Positions 9,025-17,177 of a stretch of DNA of 64,000 bases are shown one piece after another. The DNA lies in assembly GCF_040144835.1 (NCBI RefSeq), contig NZ_CP151632.1, positions 3,596,001 to 3,660,000 of the forward strand, read 5' to 3'. The position numbers and the translations under genes were made by a program. How positions within the stretch are numbered: the first letter of the stretch is position 1; every line of letters starts with the position of its first letter. The notes below the pieces were generated by a model. It was given only the letters and a program-made list of their open reading frames with translations. It searched no databases and was not told the origin of the DNA. This DNA comes from Microbacterium sp. LWS13-1.2 (GTDB lineage: Bacteria; Actinomycetota; Actinomycetes; Actinomycetales; Microbacteriaceae).

Positions 9025-9864
9025 GTGGTCGAACCTATTGTCGTCGGAGTCACAGACGCCCCCGCCGCGCTGCGGGCGGTGGAATGGGCGACAAAGCGCG
9101 CGTCGGCCCACCGCCTTCCCCTCAAGCTCATCGAGGTCGTGGGCGGCGCGGTCGGCGCGATCGGCGAGGACGAGGTCCTCGAGCGCGCGGTCGCGGCAGC
9201 ACGCGAACGCGTCGAGGCCACGGCATCCGCTCTCCCTCGCCTCGGCCTGAAGGTGTACATGCGCGTCGATCGCGGCAATCCGGTCGCGGTGCTGACGGAT
9301 GCCTCGGCCCACGCGTCGCTGCTGGTGATCGGGAGCGATCACCAGGACGGATCCGGGGGACGCCGCGGCGCGCACGGGCAGCGGATCGCCGCCGGAGCGC
9401 AGTGCCCTGTCGTCGTCGTGCCCGACGTGGACGTGTCGAAGCGCACCGGAGTGGTGGTGGGCGTCGACGGCTCGCCGGCGTCGGAGAAGGCGATCGCGTT
9501 CGCGGCCGCGGAGGCGGATCGCCTCGGCGAGCCGCTGATCGCCGTCGCGGTGTGGACCCCGCTCGAGGCGCCGCGCAACATGGCGGCCGTCTACCCCGCG
9601 GAGTATCTCGAGAACATGGAGAAGCTCACCGCCGAGGCCCTCGGCCTGTCGCTCGCCGGGCTCAGCGCGCAGTACCCCGACCTCGCGATCGAGCATCGTG
9701 TCGAGCGGGGGTATCCGGCGCAGATCATCAACGAGCTCGCCTCCTCGGCACGGCTCGCGGTGGTCGGGTCGCGCGGCCGCGGCGCGCTGGCACGCTTCCT
9801 GCTCGGTTCGGTCAGTCAGGACGTGCTCAGCCGGCTTGCGACCGTCACCGCCGTCGTGCGCTGA
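9025..9864 (+). CDS. Universal stress protein, tandem UspA domains
   Basis: A 279-residue protein made of two Usp folds (about 1-135 and 140-279). The second domain starts GVVVGVDGSPASEKAI and keeps the ATP-binding loop GSRGRGALARFLLGSVSQDV. In the first domain that loop is altered (GSDHQDGSGGRRGAHGQ), so ATP is probably bound only by the second half. GTG 9025 has GAGAGGAGA upstream, and a TACTCT -10 box lies near 8996. Tandem Usp proteins in actinobacteria are linked to hypoxia or energy stress; the specific signal is not readable here. The gene is monocistronic. Confidence 0.88.
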   Translation: MVEPIVVGVTDAPAALRAVEWATKRASAHRLPLKLIEVVGGAVGAIGEDEVLERAVAAARERVEATASALPRLGLKVYMRVDRGNPVAVLTDASAHASLLVIGSDHQDGSGGRRGAHGQRIAAGAQCPVVVVPDVDVSKRTGVVVGVDGSPASEKAIAFAAAEADRLGEPLIAVAVWTPLEAPRNMAAVYPAEYLENMEKLTAEALGLSLAGLSAQYPDLAIEHRVERGYPAQIINELASSARLAVVGSRGRGALARFLLGSVSQDVLSRLATVTAVVR

Positions 9865-9874
9865 ACCTCGGCGC

Positions 9875-9890
9875 CCCGCACTCGTGCGGG
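9875..9890 (+). terminator. Short hairpin after the usp gene
   Basis: CCCGCAC and GTGCGGG form a compact GC hairpin 11 bp after the stop codon. There is no T-run, so it may only stabilise the 3' end or assist termination. Confidence 0.35.
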
Positions 9891-9989
9891 CGGGTGCGTC
9901 GCGTCGTCTCCACGGCGTTCCTGCACCGGACTCGCGGGGCGACGTCGCCGCGCACTCGTCGGGAGCCCCGCTCGGCCTAACCTGGAGCA

Positions 9990-11039
9990 ATGGGGAACCG
10001 CTCGACGACCGGAGGCGGCCGCCCGCGCGTCAGCGATGTGGCGGCGGCGGCAGGCGTCTCACCGACGACGGTCTCGCACGCCCTCAGCGGCGCCCGCGCC
10101 GTCAACGCCGAGACGAGGGAGCGGATCCTCGCGGTGGCGCGCGAGCTCGGCTACGTTCCCGACCGCGTGGCGAGCGGCCTGCGCCGGCGCCGCACCGGGG
10201 TCGTCGGCCTGATCGGCGACGACCTCGCCGCGACGCCGTTCGCCGGCCGTATCATCGAGGGCGCCCGCCGCGCGGGGCTCGAGCGGGACGTGCTGCTCAT
10301 GGTGGCCGAGAGCGGGGGAGATGCCGAGGCCGAGCGCGATCTCGTCTCGCGATTCCTCGCGCAGCGCGTCGACGGCCTGCTCATCGCCCGGATGTACCAC
10401 CAGCGCGTGGATCGTCCCGCGGTGCCCGACGACGTGCCGGTGGTGCTCGTCGATGCGGCGCCGGAGCCCGGCTGGCAGGTGGATGCCGTCGTGCCCGACG
10501 AGGCGCAGATCGCGACGCTCGCGTGCGAGCGGCTCACCCGGGAGGGCCACCGCGAGATCGCCTACGTCGGCACGACCGACGAATCGCGGGCTGCGCGCGG
10601 ACGCCTGATCGGCGTGCGCTCGGCTCTGGGAGACGCCGGCATCGCCCTCGACGAGGGCAGACTCGATTTCTGCGCCTCGAACGCTGCCGGGGGTCGTGAG
10701 GCGGGCGGACGCCTGCTCGACCAGACCCGTCCGCCGACCGCGATCATCTGCTTCAACGACCAGATCGCGATGGGGGTGATGCAGGCCGCCGCGCGACGCG
10801 GGATCCCCGTGCCGGCAGGCCTGTCGGTGGTCGGCATCGACGACCTGCGCCCGGTCGCCGATGCCCTGGACCCCGGGCTCACGACGGTCGCGCTGCCCCA
10901 CGACGAGATCGGACGGTGGGGGATGACGCGGCTGCTGGATCGGATAGACGGCACCGCTCCGCCCGTCGGCGACGGCGTGCACCAGCTGCGGGGCTGGCTC
11001 GTCGAGCGCGGCTCCGTCGCCGCGCCCGCCGTCCGCTGA
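9990..11039 (+). CDS. LacI family transcriptional regulator (first)
   Basis: A 349-residue repressor-type protein. It has an N-terminal helix-turn-helix (VSDVAAAAGVSPTTVSHALS), a hinge ending [13 protein letters not shown], and a periplasmic-binding-protein-like effector domain with FNDQIAMGVMQAA and VVGIDDL. ATG 9990 lies 6 nt after a TAACCT -10 box (9978-9983), so the transcript is probably leaderless. It faces the GH32 gene at 11112 tail to tail. Its protein resembles the second LacI (14703) in layout, and both are next to fructan genes, so a fructose or fructo-oligosaccharide effector is plausible. No palindrome of the AAATCGATTT class was seen at its own promoter, so it may recognise a different operator. 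Confidence 0.9.
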   Translation: MGNRSTTGGGRPRVSDVAAAAGVSPTTVSHALSGARAVNAETRERILAVARELGYVPDRVASGLRRRRTGVVGLIGDDLAATPFAGRIIEGARRAGLERDVLLMVAESGGDAEAERDLVSRFLAQRVDGLLIARMYHQRVDRPAVPDDVPVVLVDAAPEPGWQVDAVVPDEAQIATLACERLTREGHREIAYVGTTDESRAARGRLIGVRSALGDAGIALDEGRLDFCASNAAGGREAGGRLLDQTRPPTAIICFNDQIAMGVMQAAARRGIPVPAGLSVVGIDDLRPVADALDPGLTTVALPHDEIGRWGMTRLLDRIDGTAPPVGDGVHQLRGWLVERGSVAAPAVR

Positions 11040-11111
11040 TCAGCGCGCCGCGCGCTAGCCGCGACCGGTCTGGCCGCGACCGGTCCGCCCGCCGTCCGCT
11101 GACGAGCGCGC

Positions 11112-12773
11112 CTAGCGGCGACCGGTCCGCTCGACGGGCGCGACGCGCAGGGGAGTAAGGCTCGCGTCGGTGACGCTCACCGCACCATCCGCCCCCTCGA
11201 TGCGCAGTCCGCGCTCGCCCGCCGACCCGAAGGTCGCCATCGTCAGCGCGACGTCCCCGTCGCCGGCGAACACCTCGACCGACGCCGCATCCACGACGAT
11301 GTCGAGCTCCACCCGTCCGTCGACCGGAGCGACGCGCGCCGTGCGCACGTCGCGGTACGCCTCCGGCATCCCTTCGGCGACCGCGTCCGCGTCGCGCGTC
11401 ACGAACGCGACCCCCGCAGCGAAGTCGTAGCCGACGGTGGCGAACGTGCCGTCGCCGGTGAGCACCTTCACGCGGAGTTCGCCGGTGTCGCCGGCCGCCT
11501 CGGACGCGGTGAGCCTCAGCCGATAGGCGCCCGACGCCGGCACGTCGACCTCGACCGCGGTCTCGGCGTCCACCTGCGCGTCCGCGAGCGCCTCGCGTTC
11601 TCCGGCCAGCGCGTCCAGCTCCGGCGCGGGCGTCGAGTGCAACGTGGCGCCCGCCCCGTTCGCCCGCAGCGAGATCGTGCGCATGAGGGAGTCCGAGCCG
11701 CCGTGCCAGTCTTCGCCCGGCAGGCTGCCGGCGTAGGCCCAGTTGTTCATCCAGCCGATGCCGTACCTCGACGCCAGACGGTCGCCGGTGTCGAGCCGGG
11801 GGTCGTCCCACGTGACAGCGGCGTAGTAGTCGGGACCGTGGTCCAGCCACTGGTGCCCGGTTCCGTCGGCCGTGAAGCGCTCGCCGTCCCACTGACCGAC
11901 CCAGTACGCGGTGCCGGTGGTCATGCCCTCCGCCGCGCCGTTGGCACCGGCCACGAGCACCCAGCGCACGTCGTCGGGATCCCCGTTCACCGACATCGGG
12001 AACAGGTCGGGGCACTCGAGCACGCCGAGCCCGGCGGTCGGGAAGTCCGAGACGTAGGTCCACTCGCGCAGATTCGGCGAGGTGTAGAAGCCGATCCGGT
12101 CGTGCTCGGCCAGCGCCATCACCCAGCGCCCGGCGGCCTCGTCCCAGAACACGCGCGGGTCCCGCCAGTCCGCGACGCCGGGGTTGTCCATCACCGGGTT
12201 GCCGTCGTACGACTCGAAGCTGTAGCCGCTGTCGCGCGAGAAGAAGAGCGACTGCCGCTGCACGCCGTCCACCTGCTGGGTGACGAGGGCGATCACCGCA
12301 CCCGCGCCGAACCCGGCGGTGCCGTGCGCGTCGACCACCGCGGTGCCGGTCCAGATGTCGCCCAGGCCGTTGGCGTACTTCTCGATCGCCACGCCTTCGT
12401 CCTGCCAGTGCACCAGGTCGGTCGAGGTCGCGTGGTACCACGCCGTGCCGTTCCCGTCGGGGTAGTCGGCGTTGTACAGGTAGTAGTAGTGCCACACGCC
12501 GTCGAGCAGGAACGGCTTCTGCGGATCGTTCATCCAGCTCTCGCCGGGCGTGATGTGGATCCCCGGCCGATGCGGCGACCAGTCCGCCGGCCGCTCGCCC
12601 GTGTCGGCGGACGGTGCCGTCGGTGTGGGCCGAACCCCGGGGCTGCCTTCCGACGGCCTCAGCACGGTGACCGCCGTTCCGAGCACGAGAGCGACCACCG
12701 CGATGGCCGCCGCCGCCCAGAGCAGGGCGCGCCGCCAGGGGAACGTGGTCTGGGCATCGTGTGCGTCGTGCAT
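11112..12773 (-). CDS. Glycoside hydrolase family 32 fructanase, membrane-anchored or secreted (levanase/inulinase type)
   Basis: A 553-residue beta-fructosidase. After a short cytoplasmic start, a hydrophobic segment at about 15-38 (RRALLWAAAAIAVVALVLG) acts as signal anchor or signal peptide. The GH32 catalytic residues are present: WMNDPQKP with nucleophile Asp83, DWRDPRVF (transition-state Asp), and LECPDLFPM (acid/base Glu). A C-terminal beta-sandwich follows. It should cleave fructose from levan, inulin or sucrose outside the cytoplasm. ATG 12773 has GGAAGGAACC upstream. It lies 117 bp downstream of the levansucrase gene on the same strand, separated by a hairpin, so expression may depend on read-through from the levansucrase promoter. 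Fine substrate choice is not readable. Confidence 0.9.
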   Translation of the reverse strand: MHDAHDAQTTFPWRRALLWAAAAIAVVALVLGTAVTVLRPSEGSPGVRPTPTAPSADTGERPADWSPHRPGIHITPGESWMNDPQKPFLLDGVWHYYYLYNADYPDGNGTAWYHATSTDLVHWQDEGVAIEKYANGLGDIWTGTAVVDAHGTAGFGAGAVIALVTQQVDGVQRQSLFFSRDSGYSFESYDGNPVMDNPGVADWRDPRVFWDEAAGRWVMALAEHDRIGFYTSPNLREWTYVSDFPTAGLGVLECPDLFPMSVNGDPDDVRWVLVAGANGAAEGMTTGTAYWVGQWDGERFTADGTGHQWLDHGPDYYAAVTWDDPRLDTGDRLASRYGIGWMNNWAYAGSLPGEDWHGGSDSLMRTISLRANGAGATLHSTPAPELDALAGEREALADAQVDAETAVEVDVPASGAYRLRLTASEAAGDTGELRVKVLTGDGTFATVGYDFAAGVAFVTRDADAVAEGMPEAYRDVRTARVAPVDGRVELDIVVDAASVEVFAGDGDVALTMATFGSAGERGLRIEGADGAVSVTDASLTPLRVAPVERTGRR

Positions 12774-12838
12774 CGCGGGTTCCTTCCGGATCGGGCGGGC
12801 AGAGAATGTCGGGCAAGCGGGGCGAGACGGAGCGGGAC

Positions 12839-12872
12839 GGATGCCTCGGCACGAGGCCGTGCCGAGGCATCC
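12839..12872 (-). terminator. Hairpin between levansucrase and GH32 genes
   Basis: A perfect 14-bp stem (GGATGCCTCGGCAC with its complement at 12859-12872) and a 6-nt loop lie 18 bp after the levansucrase stop. There is no clear U-tract. It probably terminates most levansucrase transcripts or sets the ratio to the downstream fructanase. Confidence 0.6.
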
Positions 12873-12890
12873 GTCGCTCTGTCGCTACGG

Positions 12891-14507
12891 TCAGCGCAGC
12901 GGCTTCTCTTTGCCGCCGGGGTTGATGTTGATGTTCGCCGGGATGTCGGCGTAGCCGCCGAGCCCGCCGTCCCCGTACGAGTAGTCGACCGCCGACGAGG
13001 CGCCGTCGATGTCGATCTTGACCGTCGGTGCGAGAGTGCCGCCGCGGCGGAAGTCGCCCTCGGTGCCGATCGTGTCGATGAACGACTGCACCAGTCCACC
13101 GGGCATGACGTAGTGCGAGTACGCCTGGAAGTGCCCGATCGGCTGGTTGAAGTCCGGCGCGAACGGCTGCCCGCCGGCGAAGTTCAGGTTCGTCGGGTTG
13201 CCGAGCGCGAGTCCCGAGCCGGCGTTCATCGGCTGGTAGTCGCTGCGGATGCCGTCGCCGACGAAGCCGTAGACGCCCTCAGGCCCATCGATGCCGTTCG
13301 CGAACGTGCCGCGGTGGCTGATGGTGAAGAGGTAGTACCTGCCGTCCTTCATGTAGATCTGCGGACGCTCGGTCTGATCCGTGACGCAGTTCGCCGACAG
13401 GATGGGCGGCAGGAACTCCCACTCGGTGAGGTCCTCGTTCTTCGCCTTCGCGAGACCGACGTTGCCGATCTGATACGTGGCGCCCGAGGCGTTCACCTGC
13501 TCGACAGTCTCTGCGAACGGATCCCCCTCGCGGTAGCCGAGGTCCTCTTCGTTGCACGTCGCGCTCTCGCGGGGCATGGCGGAGTTGCCTTCGAAGACCA
13601 TGAAGGTCTCACCCGGGTGCGCCGGGTCCTCGAACGTGAACGGGTCGCGGAAGTTGAAGAACTCGTTCTGCGCACCGGTCTGGTAGTAGGTGCCGTCGGC
13701 CTGCAGCAGGTCGGTGACCTCGTCGAATCCGGTCAGCTTCACGCCGTTCTTGTTGGCGTGCACCTTGCCGACGCTCAGCGCGATGCGCGGGTCGTAGGGC
13801 TTGCGGTTGCTGCCGTCCCCGTTGCGGTAGAACGCGACATCCGTGAAGAACAGCTTGATCTCGCCGCTCTTCGAGATGCGCGCCGAACCCGACCACTGGG
13901 TCTGGTGGCTGTAGGACTGGTCGGGGAAGATCTGGCCGGTCACGCCCTCGTCGAAGACGAGGCCGCCGTACGTCCAGCCGCCGTTCTCCGGACGCTCGTC
14001 GGCGGGGACGCCGGCCGGGCGATAGAAGTAGCCGATCTTCGCGAACACGTGCCGCTCGTCGAACACGAGGTTGCGGTCGGCCACGAGCGAGAAGATGATC
14101 TCCTGGCCGTTGACGCTGTACTGGTTGGCGTCCTCGTCGGTCAGTGGCCAGGAATCCCAGACCCAGACCTCTTCATTGCTCATGTCGGGGAAGTCCTGCG
14201 GAACCGCGGGCATCGTGAGCTCGGCGGGCATCGAGTTCTGCTTCGAGCCCGCAGTCGGGTCGGACAGGCGCTTGAGCTGCCGCGCGTCCGCCCGGGTCCA
14301 CTTGGCGGTGAAGTCGTCCTCAGGGGCAAAGGCCTCCTGAGTGTGGACGGTCGGTTCGGGTCCGTTCTGGAGGTCGGGCAGCGCTGCTGCGGTGACGGGA
14401 CCGACGGCGGCAGCGGCCGGCAGGCCGACCAGTGCCGACACCGCGACGGCCGCAGCGGTGACGCCGCCGGTCAGGATGCGCCTGACGCGCTTCGGGGGAG
14501 TGTTCAT
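12891..14507 (-). CDS. Levansucrase, glycoside hydrolase family 68, secreted
   Basis: A 538-residue secreted transfructosylase that uses sucrose to build levan and release glucose. A Sec-type signal peptide covers about residues 1-40 (KRVRRILTGGVTAAAVAVSA, with an AAA cleavage region). GH68 motifs are VWDSWPL (nucleophile Asp118), the RDP triad in NFRDPFTFEDP, and DQTERPQIYM with the acid/base Glu. ATG 14507 is preceded by AAGGAG; an in-frame upstream start at 14534 would sit in the operator. The promoter region contains the 18-bp palindrome at 14534-14551, so the adjacent LacI regulator likely represses it. GH68 proteins can also be inulosucrases; levansucrase is favoured by bacterial context. 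Confidence 0.92.
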   Translation of the reverse strand: MNTPPKRVRRILTGGVTAAAVAVSALVGLPAAAAVGPVTAAALPDLQNGPEPTVHTQEAFAPEDDFTAKWTRADARQLKRLSDPTAGSKQNSMPAELTMPAVPQDFPDMSNEEVWVWDSWPLTDEDANQYSVNGQEIIFSLVADRNLVFDERHVFAKIGYFYRPAGVPADERPENGGWTYGGLVFDEGVTGQIFPDQSYSHQTQWSGSARISKSGEIKLFFTDVAFYRNGDGSNRKPYDPRIALSVGKVHANKNGVKLTGFDEVTDLLQADGTYYQTGAQNEFFNFRDPFTFEDPAHPGETFMVFEGNSAMPRESATCNEEDLGYREGDPFAETVEQVNASGATYQIGNVGLAKAKNEDLTEWEFLPPILSANCVTDQTERPQIYMKDGRYYLFTISHRGTFANGIDGPEGVYGFVGDGIRSDYQPMNAGSGLALGNPTNLNFAGGQPFAPDFNQPIGHFQAYSHYVMPGGLVQSFIDTIGTEGDFRRGGTLAPTVKIDIDGASSAVDYSYGDGGLGGYADIPANININPGGKEKPLR

Positions 14508-14533
14508 TTCTGGAGCTCCTTCGAGATCGAGCA

Positions 14534-14551
14534 ATGCAAATCGATTTGCAT
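14534..14551. promoter_or_regulatory. LacI-type operator upstream of levansucrase
   Basis: ATGCAAATCGATTTGCAT is a perfect 18-bp palindrome ending 27 bp before the levansucrase ATG. Its central AAATCGATTT is identical to that of the second palindrome at 14670-14685. The central CG step and AT-rich arms are typical of LacI-family operators. It is the likely binding site of the regulator at 14703. Confidence 0.8.
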
Positions 14552-14629
14552 CGCATATTCATAGTGACACGGGATGGCGGATCGCGCATGTCGGCCGTTC
14601 GGGGGACACGGGCTTCAGAGACATGGCGC

Positions 14630-14659
14630 TTGACGCGACGCCGCTCGTCGGTTCATAAT
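14630..14659 (+). promoter_or_regulatory. Promoter of the lacI-ABC-fructokinase-fructanase operon
   Basis: TTGACG (14630-14635), an 18-bp spacer and CATAAT (14654-14659) give a near-consensus sigma-A promoter. Transcription would start near 14666, at the edge of the operator 14670-14685, which explains repression by occlusion. Confidence 0.75.
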
Positions 14660-14669
14660 CGACCCGTTC

Positions 14670-14685
14670 GATAAATCGATTTATC
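14670..14685. promoter_or_regulatory. LacI-type operator upstream of the second lacI gene
   Basis: GATAAATCGATTTATC is a perfect 16-bp palindrome immediately downstream of the -10 box and 17 bp before the lacI ATG. It shares AAATCGATTT with the levansucrase-side operator 120-130 bp away. The arrangement fits autoregulation, possibly with looping between the two sites. Confidence 0.8.
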
Positions 14686-14702
14686 ACAATGGAGTGCACA
14701 AC

Positions 14703-15788
14703 ATGGCGAGGGCCCGGATCTCAGACGTGGCGGCGGCAGCCGGCGTCTCGGTGACCACGGTTTCGCTCGTCATGAACGATGTGGAGTCGCGCATCTCGGA
14801 GGAGACGAGGATTCGCGTCCGCGAAGCCGCGCGCGCGATCGGATACGCGCCGAGCTCGGTCGCCCGCGGGCTGCGCACGCAGCAGACCCGCACGGTCGGC
14901 CTCATCTCCGACCAGATCGCGACGACTCCGTTCGCCGGGGACATGCTCGCCGGGGCGCAAGACGCCGCGCGAGCGAACGGCCACCTCGTCTTCCTCATCG
15001 ACACCGGCGGCGACAGTGCGATCGAAGCCGACGCCATCCGCGCGCTCACCGCCCAGCAGGTCGACGCGCTCATCTACGCGTGCATGTGGCATCAGGTGGT
15101 CCCCGCTCCGGCCGGACTGCCCGCCGGGGCGGTCTTCCTCGACTGCCGGCCCGAGAACGGCGGCTTCCGCTCCGTCGTCCCCGACGATCGCGCCGGGGGC
15201 GCGGCGGCCGTGCGCGAACTGGTCGCCGCGGGGCATCGGCGCATCGCCTACATCGACACCGACGACACTCCCATCGCGTCCACCCTGCGCCACGAGGGCT
15301 ATCTCGAAGTGCTCGCCGAGAACGGCATCCCCGTCGATCCGGCGCTCCACGTTCACGGCGAGACGACCGCCCGCGGCGGGCGCGCCGCCTTCGAACAACT
15401 GCTCGAGCTCCCCGAGGAGCAGCGCCCCACCGCGATCTTCTGCTTCAACGACCGCATGGCCGTCGGCGTGTACATCGCCGCGCACCGCCGCGGCCTCGAC
15501 ATCCCGCGGGATCTCTCGATCGTCGGCTACGACGATCAGCAGCTCATCGCCGCGGAACAGGATCCCCCCCTCACCACCATCGCGCTGCCCCATTACGACA
15601 TGGGCCGCTGGGCGATGGAGGTCGCGCTCGGCGTCCGCGCAGAGGGGGATGAGGACGCCACGCACCTCATGGAGTGTCCCGTCATCCGACGAGACTCCGT
15701 AGGCCCGCCGCCGGCGCAAGTCGCCAAACCGAACCGGCGACGGGCTTCACACACCGAGAGGCCGCCACAGGCGGCCACCGATCGGTGA
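14703..15788 (+). CDS. LacI family regulator of the fructan locus
   Basis: A 361-residue repressor-type protein with helix-turn-helix ISDVAAAAGVSVTTVSLVMN and a sugar-binding effector domain (FCFNDRMAVGVYIAA, SIVGYDDQQL). ATG 14703 is preferred over GTG 14694 because GGAG (14691-14694) lies 8 nt before it. Its own promoter carries an operator, and the divergent levansucrase gene carries a matching one. The ABC importer genes follow after 41 bp and are probably in the same transcript, so it should control uptake, fructose phosphorylation, fructan cleavage and levan synthesis. The inducer is likely a fructo-oligosaccharide or fructose, by inference. A Pro/Arg-rich C-terminal tail of about 25 residues is unusual. 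Confidence 0.92.
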   Translation: MARARISDVAAAAGVSVTTVSLVMNDVESRISEETRIRVREAARAIGYAPSSVARGLRTQQTRTVGLISDQIATTPFAGDMLAGAQDAARANGHLVFLIDTGGDSAIEADAIRALTAQQVDALIYACMWHQVVPAPAGLPAGAVFLDCRPENGGFRSVVPDDRAGGAAAVRELVAAGHRRIAYIDTDDTPIASTLRHEGYLEVLAENGIPVDPALHVHGETTARGGRAAFEQLLELPEEQRPTAIFCFNDRMAVGVYIAAHRRGLDIPRDLSIVGYDDQQLIAAEQDPPLTTIALPHYDMGRWAMEVALGVRAEGDEDATHLMECPVIRRDSVGPPPAQVAKPNRRRASHTERPPQAATDR

Positions 15789-15829
15789 CCCACGCGGGCG
15801 TGAGTCACCAAGAAAAGGAAACCACAACA

Positions 15830-17119
15830 ATGCGCACAAGGACCCCGATCCTCGTGTCCGCGGGGCTGGTCACGGCGATCGCCTTGACCGGCTGCGGGCA
15901 GGCCGGTCAAGGAGACGACACGACCGCGGACGGCCGCACACAGCTGACGATGTGGACCCACTCGGCGGGTAACCCCGCCGAGCTCGAGGTCTACGAGCAG
16001 ATCATCTCCGACTTCAACGACTCGCAGGACGAGTACGAGGTCGTCCACGAGTCGTTCCCGCAGGGCGCCTACAACGACGCGATCGTCGCGGCCGCGGCAT
16101 CCGGAGATCTTCCCTGCCTTCTCGACCTCGACGGGCCGATCATGCCCAACTGGGCGTGGGCCGGGTACCTGCAGCCGCTCGAGCTGCCGACCGAGCTCAC
16201 CGACTCGCTGCTGCCCACCGCGGTCGGCGTGTGGGAGGACGAGATCTACTCGGCAGGGTACTGGGATGCCGCGCTCGCCATCTTCGCGCGGGAGTCGGTG
16301 CTCGAGGGCAACGGCATCCGCATCCCGACGATGGAGGAGCCGTGGACGGCCGACGAGTTCCGTGCGGCCCTGGCGACGCTGAAGGATGCCGGCTACGAGA
16401 CCCCCATCGACATCGGCGCCGAGGACACCGGCGAGTGGTGGCCCTACGCGTACTCGCCGTTCCTGCAGAGCTTCGGCGGCGACCTCATCGACCGCTCGAC
16501 CATGCTCACCGCCGACGGTGCGCTCAACGGACCCGAGGCGGTCGCGTGGGGCGAGTGGTTCGCCGGTCTCTTCGCCGACGGCTACGCCGACAACAGCGGG
16601 ACCGTGGGCAACCAGGAGTTCGTCGACGACGAGGTGGCGCTCAGCTACACGGGCGTCTGGAACGCCGTCGCCGCGCTCGACGCGGTCGGTGACGACCTGC
16701 TCATCCTGCCCCCGCCGGACCTCGGCAACGGCCCGAAGATCGGCGGCGGCTCGTGGCAGTGGGGCATCTCGTCGGAGTGCAACGACGCCGACGGCGCTCG
16801 CCAGTACCTCGAGTTCAGCTTCCAGGACGAGTACATCACCGAGTTCGCCGACAAGCAGGTCGTGATCCCCGCCACCGAGGCGGCCGCGCAGGCGTCGGAG
16901 TACTTCGGCGACGACGGCGCCCTGCGCCCGTTCGTCGAGTTCTCGCAGGAGTACGCGGTGCTGCGGCCCGAGACGCCCGCCTATGCGGTGATCTCGGCCA
17001 CGTTCGAGACCGCCGCGAAGGACATCATGAGCGGCGCCGACGTGCAGGAGACGCTCGATCGCGCCGTGTCGGACATCGACGCGAACATCGCGTCGAACGA
17101 CGGGTACGGCTTCCAGTGA
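15830..17119 (+). CDS. ABC transporter sugar-binding lipoprotein
   Basis: A 429-residue extracellular solute-binding protein of the MalE/carbohydrate type. A lipoprotein signal peptide ends with the lipobox LTGC (Cys22), so the mature protein is tethered to the outer face of the membrane. The body shows typical family features (QLTMWTHSAGNP, DGPIMPNWAWAGYLQPLEL, GGGSWQWGIS). ATG 15830 is preceded by AAGAAAAGGAAA. It feeds the two permeases encoded next. Given the flanking fructanases and fructokinase, the ligand is likely a fructo-oligosaccharide or sucrose-like sugar. No ATPase gene lies in the cluster, so a shared MsiK-type ATPase elsewhere probably energises it. Confidence 0.9.
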   Translation: MRTRTPILVSAGLVTAIALTGCGQAGQGDDTTADGRTQLTMWTHSAGNPAELEVYEQIISDFNDSQDEYEVVHESFPQGAYNDAIVAAAASGDLPCLLDLDGPIMPNWAWAGYLQPLELPTELTDSLLPTAVGVWEDEIYSAGYWDAALAIFARESVLEGNGIRIPTMEEPWTADEFRAALATLKDAGYETPIDIGAEDTGEWWPYAYSPFLQSFGGDLIDRSTMLTADGALNGPEAVAWGEWFAGLFADGYADNSGTVGNQEFVDDEVALSYTGVWNAVAALDAVGDDLLILPPPDLGNGPKIGGGSWQWGISSECNDADGARQYLEFSFQDEYITEFADKQVVIPATEAAAQASEYFGDDGALRPFVEFSQEYAVLRPETPAYAVISATFETAAKDIMSGADVQETLDRAVSDIDANIASNDGYGFQ

Positions 17120-17125
17120 TCCGCC

Positions 17126-17158
17126 GCGCCGGCGGGGGCCTCATGCCCCCGCCGGCGC
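17126..17158 (+). terminator. Strong hairpin between binding-protein and permease genes
   Basis: A perfect 14-bp stem of pure G/C (GCGCCGGCGGGGGC with 17145-17158) and a 5-nt loop lie 6 bp after the stop. It lacks a U-tract. Such hairpins after binding-protein genes usually protect the upstream mRNA or reduce read-through, giving more binding protein than permease. Confidence 0.7.
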
Positions 17159-17177
17159 ATCCTCAGAGAGACCTGCC

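Noticed and set aside
11637..14564. A 975-codon plus-strand frame across the GH32 and GH68 genes
   Set aside because: It crosses two well-supported minus-strand genes, a hairpin and their spacer, and its protein is Arg/Val/His-rich with no domain. High GC content keeps it open by chance.
14551..14620. A precise -35/-10 pair for the levansucrase gene
   Set aside because: Only TATGAA/GAATAT-like -10 candidates are visible on the minus strand next to the operator, with no convincing -35, so no promoter coordinates were claimed.
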